Source: a virus
Reading direction: 5' to 3' (one strand)
Virus record (IMG/VR): IMGVR_UViG_3300024264_000094
Location: 1-34,840 of that record
Length of the DNA stretch: 34,840 nucleotides
Position 1 is the stretch's first letter, and the number at the start of each line of letters is the position of its first letter. Below the pieces are notes generated by a model, which saw only the letters and a program-made list of their open reading frames with translations, was not told where the DNA came from and did not search any database. Positions 16,442 to 24,229 of the stretch are shown here, piece after piece. The translations under genes and the position numbers were made by a program.

Positions 16442-16762
16442 ATGGCACAAGTATCAGATTACGTTTTGGACAATCAGGGTTTCGCATCATTTCGTACGGA
16501 ACTTAATAATATTTTAACAGCAGTAAATTCTTCTAATATAGGAAGTTCTGCACCTAGTTCAGCAATAGCTGGAACTATATGGGTAGATAATGGAACAGCA
16601 AATACTATCAAAATTAAAATTAATGATGGAACAGATAACTTGGAATTATTTACAATTAACACATCAACAAATGCAATAACTTTACCTAGTGGAGTTGCAG
16701 TAACAGGAACGATAACAGAAACAGACCCTAACGCATTACCTCTTGCAATAGCTTTAGGATAA
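16442..16762 (+). CDS. Short tail-fibre base protein
   Basis: The 106-residue protein has FRTELNNILTAVNSSNIGSS followed by SAIAGTIWVDNGTANTIKIK. This is the recurring short fibre module (helix for trimerisation, then the GTIW(V/L)D beta motif) seen in marine phage fibres. It likely forms the virion-proximal part of a fibre or connects to the longer fibres downstream. Confidence 0.65.
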   Translation: MAQVSDYVLDNQGFASFRTELNNILTAVNSSNIGSSAPSSAIAGTIWVDNGTANTIKIKINDGTDNLELFTINTSTNAITLPSGVAVTGTITETDPNALPLAIALG

Positions 16763-16779
16763 GATAAAAGGATTATATT

Positions 16780-17130
16780 ATGGCAAATACTTTCAAAGTT
16801 AAATCAAATTCGGCAATGCCTACAAGTTCAGGAACTCCTTTAACAATTTATACAGTTCCATCTTCTACAACCACAGTAGTAATAGGTTTAACTCTTTGTA
16901 ATGTTCATTCAACTTCAGTAACAGCTTCAGTAAAATTAGATTCAAACACATCAGATACAGAAACAAACGAAGAAACTTTTGTAGTTAAAGATGTTTCAAT
17001 ACCAGCTGGTAGTTCATTAGAAGTTTTATCAGGTGGTAAATATGTTATGCAAACTACTGATATACTAAAAATTGATTGCTCTGTTTCTGCAAAGATTGAT
17101 GCAACATTAAGTATTTTAGAAATAACATAG
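16780..17130 (+). CDS. Small beta-sandwich fibre or decoration protein
   Basis: The 116-residue Ser/Thr/Val-rich protein has TIYTVPSSTTTVVIGLTLCN and VSIPAGSSLEVLSGGKYVMQ, an alternating pattern that suggests a beta-sandwich. Proteins like this sit in the fibre clusters of marine phages and may decorate fibre or capsid. The exact role is unassigned. A GGATTA-type weak ribosome site precedes the ATG. Confidence 0.6.
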   Translation: MANTFKVKSNSAMPTSSGTPLTIYTVPSSTTTVVIGLTLCNVHSTSVTASVKLDSNTSDTETNEETFVVKDVSIPAGSSLEVLSGGKYVMQTTDILKIDCSVSAKIDATLSILEIT

Positions 17131-17140
17131 GATTAACATT

Positions 17141-18460
17141 ATGGGTTTTATAGGTCGAGCAGTAGCACCATCTCCAATCTCTGCAAACGATGTTCCTGAT
17201 TTACCAGCATCTAAAATTACAAGCGGTACTTTTGCAGAAAGTTTTTTAACAAATGCAACAACAGATTTACAACCTTTAAAATCTGACATAACTGCTTTAG
17301 CATTAAGAGAAGCTACTAACGAAAGTTCAGCAAGTTTTAATTTACCAAATCAACATATTGACACGTTTGCAACAGATACTTTAGGAACTAAAACTAATAC
17401 AAGCGTTGTTAGTGGGTATGTTGCTTCTTCAATAGATAACACACCGACAGGAACACAATTATATTTAAAATCTAATTCAGCTTCAAACAACTCTACAACT
17501 ATATCTGATAGTTCAGGAAATAATGTACCTGTATCTTTTGAGGGTAATGCAAAAAATATAGTTGACGGTGGTTCTAATATTATAGGAACTTCGGCTTATT
17601 GGATTGATGGCGGTAGTGATAGGGTTGCAGTCACAACTTCTAATTTTTCATCAAGAGGAAATTTTGGTACAGGTGCTTTTACACTAGCAGGATATTTTAG
17701 ATTTAATTCTGTAAGTAGCGAAAGACCATTAATAACGTTTGGTGGTTGGGGTGGAAGTGCTGATTATAATGGTTGGAGTTGGTTTCACAACGCCTCAAAT
17801 AAATTATTCTTTTATGCTAGACAAGGAAACTCAACAGTAATTTCTGTTTCAAGTGATGCTTTATCACTTGCTAGTGATACTTGGTATCATTTAGCAGTCA
17901 CAAGAGATAGTTCATCAACTATTAAATTTTGGAAAAATGGCGTATTATCAGGCACACATACTAGCCAAAGTGGGAACATAGCTTCTTTTGATGACAGAAA
18001 TTTACAACTCGGAAGAAATGGCGACGACGGATATACTTATGCAGGTAGATTTGATAATATTATAATTAATAAAGGTTATGACCTTTACACATCAAACTTT
18101 ACAGCACCAACAAGCTATTATGGATTACAAACAAACACAACAGGAACGGCTATACAAGATACAAATACAGTAGGCTCGTCTAAGAGTAATGTTGGCGGAA
18201 CTTTTTTATATAAAAATAATAGCGGTACTGCAACACTTGGAACTGATTTAAAGATTTACTTTACTTGTAATGGTGGCACAAATTGGACGGAAGCGTCAAG
18301 CTACAATGCAATTACGCCTGTCTATTCAACAGGAATTTCACAAGTACGTTTAGGTAAAACAACGTGTACTGCGGGTACAGACGTTCGTTATAAAGTAGAA
18401 TGGGCGAACCAATCAGGTAGTAAAACAACACAATTACATGGAATAGGAATTAATTACTAA
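17141..18460 (+). CDS. Tail fibre with LamG-like (concanavalin-type) domain
   Basis: The 439-residue protein has a fibre-type N-terminus (ISANDVPDLPASKITSGTF). The central LamG/concanavalin-like jelly-roll (about residues 145-310) shows FTLAGYFRF, WYHLAVTRDSSSTIKFWKNG and LQLGRNGDDG. The C-terminal module ends WANQSGSKTTQLHGIGINY and recurs in the next gene. LamG-type domains commonly bind glycans, so this is a good candidate for surface polysaccharide recognition. It is one base from the next fibre gene (TAATG). Confidence 0.75.
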   Translation: MGFIGRAVAPSPISANDVPDLPASKITSGTFAESFLTNATTDLQPLKSDITALALREATNESSASFNLPNQHIDTFATDTLGTKTNTSVVSGYVASSIDNTPTGTQLYLKSNSASNNSTTISDSSGNNVPVSFEGNAKNIVDGGSNIIGTSAYWIDGGSDRVAVTTSNFSSRGNFGTGAFTLAGYFRFNSVSSERPLITFGGWGGSADYNGWSWFHNASNKLFFYARQGNSTVISVSSDALSLASDTWYHLAVTRDSSSTIKFWKNGVLSGTHTSQSGNIASFDDRNLQLGRNGDDGYTYAGRFDNIIINKGYDLYTSNFTAPTSYYGLQTNTTGTAIQDTNTVGSSKSNVGGTFLYKNNSGTATLGTDLKIYFTCNGGTNWTEASSYNAITPVYSTGISQVRLGKTTCTAGTDVRYKVEWANQSGSKTTQLHGIGINY

Positions 18461-19560
18461 TGTCTATTATTAAATTAAATAACAACGCATTAACAAGTGT
18501 AACTGAATTACCAAGTGGTGTAGGTGCTGATCCAAATGTTAAAGTTGATTTAGCACGATTAGGTTTGAGAGTTTTTGCAAATCAAAACCTTGTAGCGACT
18601 AATTCTAATTCAGCAAGTTACGATGTATTTCAAGATTCAACAGGAATCGGTTCATTAACTTCTTCTTCAAGGTCATCAGATGAGTATGTATCTTCAGTTG
18701 TTGATACGACAGCTTCTTCTGGTTCTTATGCAGAAATAACTTATACTCTAGTTGATAATGTCACTTCAAATGTTACTGTCCATAGTGGAAGTTCAGGTCA
18801 TGTAAGCTCTGGTGGTAATTTACCAAATTTTTATACATACCCTGCAGGTGGTGGGCCAAATCACTATGGTTATCATAGCGACTATTCAATATATCCATCA
18901 AATTCTTTTGGTGTAGGAAACTATTTACAAATTAAATATACTTCTGGTAATGGACAAAAATTACATGGCATACAAACTTGGACAAATAATATAGGAACAA
19001 CTTCAAATACTGTTAGGTGGACAGCCTCTAATGATGGTTCTAATTTTGTTAATCTTACTGCAAACACACAAACTTTTATTGGTAGTAGTGGCGAAGTTAA
19101 AATTGCTCATCAATTTGACCAAAACATAGATACATATTTATATTATAGATTAACAGTTATAAGTGGTGCAGTAGATGGTGGTAATAATAGATTTTGGTCT
19201 GGTTATAAAGGTGACGTTGCAACTGGTGGATTAACAGTTAATGCAACAGGAAACTTTATATCCAATGCAATTACAGCTTCATCATCAACTTCAAAAATGG
19301 GTGCAATAATAACATATAAAGATCAAGCTGGAACAAATGCTCTTAATTCTGATTTAGTTTTACAATTAAGTGCTGACAATGGTTCAAACTTTAGCACAGC
19401 AACATTAACTGCATTACCTGACTTTGCAAGTGGTGTTAAATGTTGTAAGGTATCTGATCTTTCAGTTACTGCTGGAACGCAGTTGAAGTACAAAATAAGT
19501 TTTGCAAATCAAAGTGGAAGTAAGGAGTGTAGAGTTACAGGCGTATCTCTGCAATATTAA
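18460..19560 (+). CDS. Tail fibre protein sharing a C-terminal module with its neighbour
   Basis: The 366-residue fibre has a central beta-rich Ser/Asn/Thr-rich domain (about 60-260; GVGNYLQIKYTSGNGQKLHG, FDQNIDTYLYYRLTV). This resembles discoidin/F5-8-type carbohydrate-binding folds. The last ~85 residues (ITYKDQAGTNALNSDLVLQL ... FANQSGSKECRVTGVSLQY) are clearly homologous to the end of the preceding fibre. The fibres therefore differ mainly in their middle, receptor-facing domain. Confidence 0.72.
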   Translation: MSIIKLNNNALTSVTELPSGVGADPNVKVDLARLGLRVFANQNLVATNSNSASYDVFQDSTGIGSLTSSSRSSDEYVSSVVDTTASSGSYAEITYTLVDNVTSNVTVHSGSSGHVSSGGNLPNFYTYPAGGGPNHYGYHSDYSIYPSNSFGVGNYLQIKYTSGNGQKLHGIQTWTNNIGTTSNTVRWTASNDGSNFVNLTANTQTFIGSSGEVKIAHQFDQNIDTYLYYRLTVISGAVDGGNNRFWSGYKGDVATGGLTVNATGNFISNAITASSSTSKMGAIITYKDQAGTNALNSDLVLQLSADNGSNFSTATLTALPDFASGVKCCKVSDLSVTAGTQLKYKISFANQSGSKECRVTGVSLQY

Positions 19561-19562
19561 TT

Positions 19563-20699
19563 ATGAGTTATATAGGTAAAGAACCATCAGTAGGAAATTT
19601 TGTTAAACTAGATGCAATAAGTGTAGTTAATGGACAAGCTAGTTATACTATGCAAAGCAGTTCAGTTAATTTTACACCTGAATCTGCTAATCATATGCTT
19701 GTATCTTTGAATGGTGTAATCCAAGCACCAATAGATTCTTTCACAGTTTCAGGTTCAACAATTACATTTGCATCAGGTTTAAGTACAGGCGATGTTATTG
19801 ACTTCATAATGGTTTATGGAAATGTTTTAGATATTGGAGTTCCATCTGACAATACAGTTTCAGCATCTAAATTAACAACAGATTCAGTACAAACTGCAAA
19901 GATAGTTGATGATGCAGTTACAAAAGCTAAAGTAAATTTTATTTCTGACGCTACTGCTGGTGTTGAAGTTAAAGGCGATGGGGGAAGTAATGATGGATAT
20001 ATTCAACTTAATTGTTCTCAAAATTCACATGGAATTAAATTAAAATCTCCACCTCATAGTGCTAGTGCTTCATACACTTTAACTTTTCCAAACAACGACG
20101 GAAACGCAAATGAATTTTTACAAACAGACGGGTCGGGAGTTTTATCTTGGGGTGCAGTTAGTTCAGATTTTGTAAAATTAGCTTCTGGTTCTTTTAGTTC
20201 AAACAGTTTGTCTTTTGATGGTTATTTTAGTTCAACTTATTCTCATTATAAAATAATTTTAACTGATGTAATTCCATCAACAAATAATCCAAATATATCT
20301 ATGAGATATAGAATATCAGATGCAGATGTAACTACTTCAGATTATCAAAATGTTGGACAACATGGTGCAATACAAATAGGTACAGCTTCAAGTGATGGAA
20401 CATCTAATCAGACAAATACAGACCAATTTAAACTACAACAAGGTTATTCTGTATCAAATGCAAGTAATTTGTGTATGAATGCAGAATTAACAATTTTTAA
20501 TCCACTAAACACATCTTTATATAAACATTATCATTATAAAAGTTCTCAACATTATAGTTCAGCAACTGGATATTGGGTAACCTCAACTGGTGGTGGTTAT
20601 TATGATGCTAACACAACTGCTTTAAGTGGATTTACAATTTTTGCTAGTACAGGAAACATAACATCAGGCAACTGTTATTTATATGGAGTAAAAGCATAA
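19563..20699 (+). CDS. Tail fibre protein
   Basis: The 378-residue fibre begins MSYIGKEPSVGNFVKLDAI and continues with VSLNGVIQAP and DVIDFIMVYG. A repeated beta-helix-like linker follows (ASKLTTDSVQTAKIVDDAVT). The YTLTFPNNDGNANEFLQTDG segment is typical of phage fibre shafts. The distal part is Ser/Tyr-rich and probably receptor-facing. The stop overlaps the start of the fibre chaperone gene, as is usual for a fibre and its assembly factor. Confidence 0.78.
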   Translation: MSYIGKEPSVGNFVKLDAISVVNGQASYTMQSSSVNFTPESANHMLVSLNGVIQAPIDSFTVSGSTITFASGLSTGDVIDFIMVYGNVLDIGVPSDNTVSASKLTTDSVQTAKIVDDAVTKAKVNFISDATAGVEVKGDGGSNDGYIQLNCSQNSHGIKLKSPPHSASASYTLTFPNNDGNANEFLQTDGSGVLSWGAVSSDFVKLASGSFSSNSLSFDGYFSSTYSHYKIILTDVIPSTNNPNISMRYRISDADVTTSDYQNVGQHGAIQIGTASSDGTSNQTNTDQFKLQQGYSVSNASNLCMNAELTIFNPLNTSLYKHYHYKSSQHYSSATGYWVTSTGGGYYDANTTALSGFTIFASTGNITSGNCYLYGVKA

Positions 20700-21004
20700 T
20701 GAAAAAAATAATTATAAGACCAACTGGTATAGAAGAATTAGATTTAACTGCTAAAGAAATTGCAGAACAAGAAGCTAATAAAACTGAATGGGATAACGGA
20801 GCTTTAGATAGGGCATTAAATAATTTAAGAGTAAATAGAAATAGACTTTTAGCAGATAGCGATTGGGAAGTCACTATGGCTAAAGAAAAAGGTACAACAT
20901 TATCTGCTGGATTTAAAAATTGGCGACAAGAATTAAGAGATATAACAAACGATCTTACAACAGTAGAAGAAGTAGAAGCAGTAGAATTTCCAGAAAAACC
21001 ATAG
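20699..21004 (+). CDS. Tail fibre assembly chaperone (Phage_tail_APC-like)
   Basis: The C-terminal half of the 101-residue protein reads NRNRLLADSDWEVT ... NWRQELRDITNDL. It matches the conserved R-x-x-R-N-x-L-L-A-x-S-D-W and Y/W-R-Q-x-L-R-D-I pattern of phage tail fibre assembly chaperones. These help fold the upstream fibre and may be lost from mature particles. It shares one base with the fibre stop and is followed by the endolysin gene. Confidence 0.78.
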   Translation: MKKIIIRPTGIEELDLTAKEIAEQEANKTEWDNGALDRALNNLRVNRNRLLADSDWEVTMAKEKGTTLSAGFKNWRQELRDITNDLTTVEEVEAVEFPEKP

Positions 21005-21012
21005 GAGTCTTA

Positions 21013-21501
21013 ATGCAACTTTCAAAGCATTTTCAATTACATGAGTTTGAGAAGTCATCAACAGCAACAAGATTAGGTATAAAAAACAAAGCTGGATCAG
21101 GAGAGATTAAAAACTTAACTGATGTTTGTTATGAAATACTTGAACCTGTAAGAGCAAAATTTGATGAGAAGCCTGTTATTATTACTTCAGGTTATCGGTC
21201 AGAAGAACTTTGCAAAGCCATAAATTCATCTACGACAAGTCAGCACACCAAAGGTCAAGCAGTTGATTTTGAAATTGCTGGAGTCAGTAATTTAGAAGTT
21301 GCAATTTGGATTGAAAACAATTGCTCAGTAGATCAATTAATTTTAGAATTTTGGAATGAAGATGAGGGACCCAATTCAGGATGGGTGCATTGTAGCTTTG
21401 TAGAGGGTTCAAATAGAAAACAAGTTTTGACATTTAATGGCAAAGAATATAAAAATGGATTACCTGAAGCCAAGTGGTCTAAAGGTCAATTTGCAAACTA
21501 A
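21013..21501 (+). CDS. Endolysin: M15-family zinc D-Ala peptidase
   Basis: The 162-residue enzyme should cut peptide stems in host peptidoglycan at lysis. The M15 zinc site is complete: SQHTKGQAVDFEI gives His78 and Asp85 (H-x-x-G-x-A-x-D), and GWVH gives His126. SGYRSEEL (59-66) is the usual preceding motif. The start was set at the ATG with AGGAG 5 bases upstream. A longer frame reading back into the chaperone gene has no start signal. No signal peptide is seen, so a holin is needed. Confidence 0.88.
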   Translation: MQLSKHFQLHEFEKSSTATRLGIKNKAGSGEIKNLTDVCYEILEPVRAKFDEKPVIITSGYRSEELCKAINSSTTSQHTKGQAVDFEIAGVSNLEVAIWIENNCSVDQLILEFWNEDEGPNSGWVHCSFVEGSNRKQVLTFNGKEYKNGLPEAKWSKGQFAN

Positions 21502-21513
21502 TAGGAGTAAATT

Positions 21514-21588
21514 ATGGCTTACAAAATGAAGAAGAAAAAAAAATCTAAAATGAAACCTAAAATGGGTAAAAGAAAAAAGAAAATGTAA
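21514..21588 (+). CDS. 24-aa lysine-rich peptide
   Basis: The frame starts MAYKMKKKKK; about 16 of its 24 residues are Lys or Arg. It is preceded by a clear AGGAG site 6 bases before the ATG and followed by the next small gene. The strong ribosome site argues for translation. It could bind DNA, RNA or membranes. Nothing allows a specific role. Confidence 0.5.
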   Translation: MAYKMKKKKKSKMKPKMGKRKKKM

Positions 21589-21595
21589 TAATGTT

Positions 21596-21838
21596 ATGGC
21601 CAAAGCACCTAAAACTACAAGCGAACATATAATTAGTCTTTATGGCCATATCAAAGGTTTAAGCAGAGAGATAAACACAATTAAAAATAACCATCTTAAA
21701 CATATGCACCAAGACATAGATAAGATTGATGCAAAATTAGATAAAAAATTTGATAATTTAATAACAACAATTTTATATGGGGTTGGAGCAATAACCATTC
21801 TCTTTATTGGTCAGGTTCTTTACTTTTTATCAAAATAA
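21596..21838 (+). CDS. Coiled-coil protein with C-terminal membrane anchor (XhlA-like)
   Basis: The 80-residue protein has a helical, heptad-like N-terminal two-thirds (INTIKNNHLKHMHQDIDKID) and a single C-terminal hydrophobic span (about 59-77, LYGVGAITILFIGQVLYFL). This layout matches XhlA-type holin partners. With the endolysin upstream and a two-span membrane protein downstream (22788-23165), it probably belongs to the lysis module. Confidence 0.62.
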   Translation: MAKAPKTTSEHIISLYGHIKGLSREINTIKNNHLKHMHQDIDKIDAKLDKKFDNLITTILYGVGAITILFIGQVLYFLSK

Positions 21839-21839
21839 T

Positions 21840-21858
21840 ATACAAGGAATACTTGTAT
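21840..21858 (+). promoter_or_regulatory. Hairpin covering the start of the metallophosphoesterase gene
   Basis: ATACAAG and CTTGTAT form a perfect 7-bp stem around GAATA. The stem and loop contain the AAGGA ribosome site and the first two bases of the ATG at 21857. When folded it would hide the start, so translation of the phosphoesterase may be damped or depend on upstream ribosomes. Confidence 0.5.
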
Positions 21859-22558
21859 GAAAAACTCTAGAATTTTAGTTATATCAGATATGCACATTCC
21901 ATATCATCACAAAGATAGCTTTGCATTCCTTAAAGAAATAAAAAAACAATTTAAACCTGATACTGTTGTTAATATCGGGGATAGTTTAGACTTTCACGCA
22001 ATAAGTATGCATGATTCTAACCCTGATTTATATTCGGCTGGACACGAACTAAAAGAAGCAAGAAAATACATAAAAGAATTAGAGGGTGTATTTCCTGAAG
22101 TCACAGAAGTAGATTCAAACCATTCTAGTTTAGTTTATAGACGAGCATTGAAATATGGAATGAGTAAAGAATTTTTAAAAGATTATGGCGACTTTTTAGG
22201 TACTAAAAAATGGAAGTGGATTGATGATTTAACACTTACTATGTCTAATGGACAAAGATGTTTTTTCACACATGGAAGAAGTGCTGATGTCTTAAAGACT
22301 TCACAAGCAATGGGAATGAGTTGCGTTCAAGGTCATTATCATACAAAGTTTGTAATATCTTGGTGGGCAAATCCTGATAACTTATTTTTTGGCATGAATG
22401 TTGGTTGTTTAATAAATCAAAAATCCATGGCTTTTGCATACGCAAAAAATTTTAAAACAAGGTTTATTATTGGTTGTGCAATTATTATAAATGGCATACC
22501 TAGGTTATTACCGATGGTGCTTAATGCCAAAGGAGATTGGATAGGAGATATAGTATGA
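21857..22558 (+). CDS. Calcineurin-like metallophosphoesterase
   Basis: The 233-residue enzyme shows the metal-binding order of the calcineurin-like superfamily: D11-x-H13 (SDMH), G41-D42 (NIGDSLDFH), N88-H89 (DSNHSS), H139 (THG) and G159-H160-x-H162 (QGHYH). The usual GNHE block is altered to SNHSS, but Asn-His are kept. The substrate cannot be told: phage relatives act on nucleotides, RNA or DNA ends. The C-terminal hydrophobic strands are normal for the fold. ATGA overlap with the next gene. Confidence 0.8.
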   Translation: MKNSRILVISDMHIPYHHKDSFAFLKEIKKQFKPDTVVNIGDSLDFHAISMHDSNPDLYSAGHELKEARKYIKELEGVFPEVTEVDSNHSSLVYRRALKYGMSKEFLKDYGDFLGTKKWKWIDDLTLTMSNGQRCFFTHGRSADVLKTSQAMGMSCVQGHYHTKFVISWWANPDNLFFGMNVGCLINQKSMAFAYAKNFKTRFIIGCAIIINGIPRLLPMVLNAKGDWIGDIV

Positions 22559-22797
22559 AAAAAGGACATTTAAAAGGCCATAGAGCCACAGAGAGTGCGT
22601 TAGATACTCAAATAGGTGGTACACACTACAAAGGCAAAATTCAACCAATAGAGCTAATAATTTCTCATAATTTAGACTTTATTGATGGTAATATTGTGAA
22701 ATATGCAGTGAGGCAAAAAAAAGGCGAGAATCTAAATGAACGATATGATAAGATTATTCATTACTGTAATTTAGCAAAGGAATTAAAATGTGGTTAA
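22555..22797 (+). CDS. DUF3310 protein
   Basis: The 80-residue protein starts at the ATG with GGAG 9 bases upstream, since a TTG further upstream has no advantage. It carries GTHYKGKIQPIELI and GNIVKYAVRQKKGENL, then RYDKIIHYCNLA. This is the DUF3310 pattern (Y-x-x-x-I-x-P-I-E ... G-N-x-x-K-Y-x-x-R ... L-x-K-x-x-x-Y). The domain is known from the T7 gp1.7 nucleotide kinase and many phage proteins. A nucleotide-related role is possible by association. Confidence 0.75.
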   Translation: MKKGHLKGHRATESALDTQIGGTHYKGKIQPIELIISHNLDFIDGNIVKYAVRQKKGENLNERYDKIIHYCNLAKELKCG

Positions 22798-23165
22798 GTG
22801 CGATTAAACTTGCAATAAATGCTGGGAGTCATGTATATAAGCAACGACAAAAAACAAAAATGCTTATGGCAGATGCTGAAAGCAAACATGCAGAAAAACT
22901 AGCAAATGGAGAATTGGAATATACAAAACTTATTAAGAATGATCAGCAAAATAGCTGGAAAGATGAGTTCGTTTTACTTTTGGTTTCCGCTCCTATTTTG
23001 TTATTGGTGTGGAGTGTTTTTAGCGACGATCCAAACATTAAAGTAAAAATAGATTTATTCTTTGGATATTTCCAAGAACTTCCTATGTGGTTCCAAATTT
23101 TATTCGTGTCAGTAGTTGGTGCAATCTATGGCATAAAAGGTACTGAATTAATTAAAAGAAAATAG
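22788..23165 (+). CDS. Two-span membrane protein, holin candidate
   Basis: The 125-residue protein has a charged N-terminal helix (about 15-55) and two hydrophobic spans (about 61-78 and 100-118). The sequence FVLLLVSAPILLLVWSVFSD between them is highly characteristic of a holin-like family recurrent in marine phages. The endolysin is in the same cluster. The basic end (KGTELIKRK) predicts a cytoplasmic C-terminus. Its start lies inside the end of the preceding gene. Confidence 0.72.
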   Translation: MWLSAIKLAINAGSHVYKQRQKTKMLMADAESKHAEKLANGELEYTKLIKNDQQNSWKDEFVLLLVSAPILLLVWSVFSDDPNIKVKIDLFFGYFQELPMWFQILFVSVVGAIYGIKGTELIKRK

Positions 23166-23177
23166 TATAGTACATCC

Positions 23178-23414
23178 ATGAAAGTGGATGCAGTTATTAC
23201 AGAACTAGAATTTCAATTAGAAACATTACATAATCCGTATGGTCACTATATTTGTTTTCGCTTCGTGGACACATATCCATACTTTACAAAAGTAAATCAA
23301 ATGATAAGCGACATAAAAAAAAGATCAGATGTTTTTTTAGTTAATTATGAAATGACTTATACTAGCATTAAAAAAGATACCGACATTACAGGATTAGAAA
23401 TTACTAGAAATTAG
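23178..23414 (+). CDS. Small unknown protein at end of late block
   Basis: The 78-residue protein (MKVDAVITELEFQLETL) is aromatic-rich (GHYICFRFVDTYPYF) with no membrane segment or motif recognised. No good ribosome site precedes it. It is the last gene before a strong hairpin, so it closes the late transcription unit. Confidence 0.55.
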   Translation: MKVDAVITELEFQLETLHNPYGHYICFRFVDTYPYFTKVNQMISDIKKRSDVFLVNYEMTYTSIKKDTDITGLEITRN

Positions 23415-23417
23415 AAA

Positions 23418-23437
23418 GGGGTGGATTGCTCCACCCC
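23418..23437 (+). terminator. GC-rich hairpin ending the late gene block
   Basis: GGGGTGGA pairs perfectly with TCCACCCC around TTGC (8 bp), beginning 4 bases after the last late stop in an otherwise AT-rich region. On the + strand no T-run follows. On the reverse strand the stem is followed by CTTTCTAATTTCT. Position strongly suggests transcription ending or an RNA 3'-end stabiliser, probably for the late mRNA. Confidence 0.7.
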
Positions 23438-23472
23438 CAAACAGAGAGATATACTTTTTATATGAAAAAAAG

Positions 23473-23496
23473 CGATCAAAAAATGACTAATGATCG
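23473..23496. promoter_or_regulatory. Inverted repeat, candidate operator
   Basis: CGATCA and its exact reverse complement TGATCG are separated by 12 bases. The pair lies immediately upstream of the -35 element of a candidate early promoter. The spacing of about 18 bases centre to centre, near two helical turns, suits a dimeric HTH protein such as the XRE-type regulator encoded at 25689-26111. Linking the two is inference. Confidence 0.4.
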
Positions 23497-23525
23497 ATAA
23501 CAATATATGACATACCACATATAAT
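23497..23525 (+). promoter_or_regulatory. Candidate early promoter 1
   Basis: ATAACA (23497-23502, 4 of 6 matches to TTGACA), a 17-base spacer and a perfect TATAAT (23520-23525). It lies in the gap between late and early blocks and points at the early genes. Confidence 0.5.
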
Positions 23526-23568
23526 TGAAAGCACTATTTTTAATTCAATCTACAATTTACTGCATAAC

Positions 23569-23597
23569 TTGGTACAAAATATAAAACTGCATATTAT
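23569..23597 (+). promoter_or_regulatory. Candidate early promoter 2
   Basis: TTGGTA (23569-23574), a 17-base spacer and TATTAT (23592-23597). It is upstream of the first early gene, in tandem with promoter 1. A further weaker TTGAAC-17-TAATCT set lies at 23646-23674. Confidence 0.45.
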
Positions 23598-23709
23598 GTA
23601 GTTAATAAACCACATTTAAGTAAATAAAAAAAAATTCTTTTCTAGTTGAACTATATATGAAAATTTCCTAATCTTAAGAATGAAAAAAAACAAACAAGGA
23701 GAAACTAAA

Positions 23710-23802
23710 ATGAACAAAGCGTTACAAGAAAGAATAAGAAAACTTATATTAATTGGAAGATTAATTGGAAAACTTAATAATCAAACTTGTGGGAGATCAT
23801 AA
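23710..23802 (+). CDS. 30-aa amphipathic helical peptide, first early gene
   Basis: The frame MNKALQERIRKLILIGRL... has a strong AAGGAG 10 bases before the ATG. It contains a small internal repeat, LIGRLIGKL (encoded by two TTAATTGGAA copies). It would form a cationic amphipathic helix like membrane-active or DNA-binding peptides. The stop shares one base with the next ATG. Being first after the early promoters, it may be made in quantity. Function unknown. Confidence 0.55.
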   Translation: MNKALQERIRKLILIGRLIGKLNNQTCGRS

Positions 23803-24047
23803 TGATTAAAAAAGTATTTAATCCTTTCTATCCAGAGTTAACTAAAAAGATTTTTAAATCTTTTAAAGAAAACTCTAAACCTAAAAACATTTCTAATATT
23901 TTATTTATAGACAAGACTATGAATGAAGTATTCAAAGATGTTAGAGCTGACTTATTATCACAAGGATTCAAAGTTAGTAAATTTGAAATACAAATGTGTG
24001 ATAAGTTTTTTAGAAAAAATAACATTCAATCAGTTAAGGAGATATAA
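23802..24047 (+). CDS. Early protein of unknown function
   Basis: The 81-residue protein begins MIKKVFNPFYPELTKKIF, using the ATG that has GGGAG 7 bases upstream rather than an earlier TTG. It is Lys/Phe-rich and likely helical, without membrane segments or recognised motifs. It lies in a row of tightly joined small early genes, the typical position of host-takeover factors. Confidence 0.65.
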   Translation: MIKKVFNPFYPELTKKIFKSFKENSKPKNISNILFIDKTMNEVFKDVRADLLSQGFKVSKFEIQMCDKFFRKNNIQSVKEI

Positions 24048-24229
24048 TGATAAAAAAATATATTGCTGAAGAAATTTATATTGCTCTTGATAATACGATT
24101 CGTGATAATGAAAACTTTAAACCAAAATCTCAACAAGATGAAGCAGAACAAGTTGCTAATTTTATTGATGAGTTTAAAAAACAATTAGATGAACAAGGAA
24201 TTTTAAGAGTGGAGATATTATCAAAATGA
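24047..24229 (+). CDS. Small acidic helical early protein
   Basis: The 60-residue protein (MIKKYIAEEIYIALDNTI) shares one base with the upstream stop and four with the downstream start. The helical, acidic middle (QQDEAEQVANFIDEFKKQL) suggests a protein-binding helix pair. Function not recognised. Confidence 0.6.
   Translation: MIKKYIAEEIYIALDNTIRDNENFKPKSQQDEAEQVANFIDEFKKQLDEQGILRVEILSK

Larger units (their letters stand above)
23438..23709. other. Gene-free early control region
   Basis: This very AT-rich stretch lies between the late-block hairpin and the first early ribosome site. It holds the inverted repeat and two promoter candidates listed separately. Only a 12-codon open frame (from 23461) is seen, with no support. 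Its position at the boundary between gene blocks and its A/T tracts (for example 23626-23637) make it a possible replication origin as well, but no iterons are visible. Confidence 0.5.

Noticed and set aside
20920-21012. Longer N-terminus for the endolysin
   Set aside because: The extra residues are Arg/Ser-rich shadow sequence of the fibre chaperone, and the ATG at 21013 has an AGGAG site.
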